Shown one piece after another: positions 12,593-12,879 of a stretch of DNA of 12,879 nucleotides. This stretch comes from JANMAT01 sp031359995. Lineage in GTDB: Bacteria > Actinomycetota > Acidimicrobiia > Acidimicrobiales > Ilumatobacteraceae. The notes below the pieces were generated by a model, which was not told the DNA's origin, did no database searches, and worked only from the letters and a program-made list of their open reading frames with translations. How positions within the stretch are numbered: position 1 is the first letter of the stretch; each line of letters opens with the position of its first letter. The position numbers and the translations under genes are program-made. Location: positions 1 to 12,879 of the forward strand of contig JANMAT010000202.1 in the NCBI GenBank assembly GCA_031359995.1, given 5' to 3'.

Positions 12593-12808
12593 GCGCTCAG
12601 ACGGAACTGGTCGTTGCGGAGTGGATTTGGCAGGGGGCGAGACGGAGAAGGGCGATTGCCGTAGCCGACCGCGTTCGGCGCGATCGGGAACCGATCGGGT
12701 GGTCCCGCCGTCGAACGTGTCACAGCTCGACGTCGTCGGGGTCAATCGACCGTTGATGACGAGGAAATCACGCAAACGGTCTGACCTACGATTTCGTGTC
12801 GTGGTGAT

Positions 12809-12817
12809 GGGAGGTGA
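12809..12817 (+). promoter_or_regulatory. Shine-Dalgarno GGGAGGTGA of the lipoprotein gene
   Basis: GGGAGGTGA has its core GGAGG 6 nt before the ATG at 12821. It is the only strong canonical ribosome binding site in the window, in contrast to the apparently leaderless genes. Confidence 0.75.
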
Positions 12818-12820
12818 CAC

Positions 12821-12879
12821 ATGCGAGTACTGCGCGTTGTCCTGGTCGGCGCAGTCGTGACCTTGACCGCGTGTGGCGG
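12821..12879 (+). CDS. N-terminus of a lipoprotein (partial, runs off the window)
   Basis: Nineteen complete codons are visible: an Arg-containing N-region (M-R-V-L-R), a hydrophobic core (V-V-L-V-G-A-V-V-T), and the lipobox L15-T-A-C18 followed by Gly. Lgt would lipidate C18 and signal peptidase II would cleave before it, giving a protein anchored to the outer face of the cytoplasmic membrane. The strong Shine-Dalgarno sequence fixes the start. A possible -10 hexamer TACGAT at 12787 would give a short leader. The mature function cannot be judged, since only the signal sequence lies in the window; solute-binding proteins are one common class with such a start. Confidence 0.75.
   Translation, partial: MRVLRVVLVGAVVTLTACG

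Larger units (their letters stand above)
12430..12820. other. Divergent intergenic region, about 390 bp
   Basis: No convincing gene lies here: frames on both strands give low-complexity, compositionally poor translations. It contains the HTH promoter and twin operators (12434-12477), a perfect 40-bp palindrome (12553-12592), a short direct repeat CGATCGGG (near 12679-12702), and the upstream region of the lipoprotein gene. A possible -10 hexamer TACGAT stands at 12787-12792. The base composition is visibly less GC-rich towards the lipoprotein gene. Confidence 0.6.

Noticed and set aside
12741..12760. GTCA...TGAC at 12741-12760 as a third operator copy
   Set aside because: Only the outer 4 nt match and the spacing is 20 bp instead of 16, so it does not fit GTCANCANNTGNTGAC.
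12377..12820. Open frames on both strands in the intergenic spacer (e.g. 12377-12820 minus, 12470-12664 plus)
   Set aside because: They read through the 40-bp palindrome and the operators, giving the same residues twice from the inverted repeat, and have Ser/Pro/Arg-rich composition without recognisable motifs.
1..12879. tRNA, rRNA, CRISPR array, insertion sequence, phage or toxin-antitoxin genes
   Set aside because: No matching structures, spaced repeats, terminal inverted repeats with transposase, or related protein motifs were seen on either strand.

Overview
The window is very GC-rich, densely packed DNA. It looks like a chromosome of the Actinomycetota, most likely Acidimicrobiia or a close relative (inference). 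The clues are a PAC2-family protein, an SCO6745-family protein, a secreted protein with actinobacterial 'LLDTR...DVAGWF' repeats, frequent GTG starts, and TANNNT -10 hexamers set 6-9 nt before start codons, as in leaderless actinobacterial transcripts. I see no tRNA, rRNA, CRISPR array, insertion sequence or phage gene.

Layout. Positions 1-253 hold the 3' end of an extracellular or surface protein gene. On the + strand follow glnD (308-2635, PII nucleotidylyltransferase/removing enzyme), a secreted protein with delta-60 and triple 118-aa repeats (2671-4986) and a NUDIX hydrolase (5041-5760). From 9616 back to 5771 the minus strand carries, in transcription order, a VOC/glyoxalase-fold protein, an SCO6745-family protein, a thioredoxin-fold protein interrupted by one in-frame TGA, a hairpin, a PAC2-family protein and a conserved-looking hypothetical protein. 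A Rieske oxygenase (9676-10704, +) diverges from the VOC gene. Then come an EamA-type exporter (10714-11592, -), a small CX5R protein phosphatase (11668-12183, +), a short HTH regulator (12199-12429, -), a roughly 390-bp divergent spacer, and the start of a lipoprotein gene (12821 onward, +).

The most important observation is at 7182-8258 (-). Two adjacent same-frame ORFs are separated only by a TGA at 7914-7916. That TGA lies exactly where a thioredoxin-fold protein carries its nucleophilic cysteine (W-A-S-W-[TGA]-G-C-R). Fourteen nucleotides downstream begins a perfect 7-bp hairpin with loop CGUGU, the position and form expected of a bacterial SECIS element. I read this as one 358-residue selenoprotein with Sec115, not as a broken gene. 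It is probably co-transcribed with the SCO6745-family gene (4-nt ATGA overlap) and the VOC gene.

Regulation. Eight start codons have a TANNNT hexamer 6-9 nt upstream and no Shine-Dalgarno sequence, which suggests widespread leaderless expression. Twice this hexamer begins inside the stop codon of the preceding gene. The HTH regulator gene has TTGACA and CATGCT boxes covered by two 16-bp palindromes, which suggests autoregulation. The spacer upstream also holds a perfect 40-bp palindrome of unknown role.
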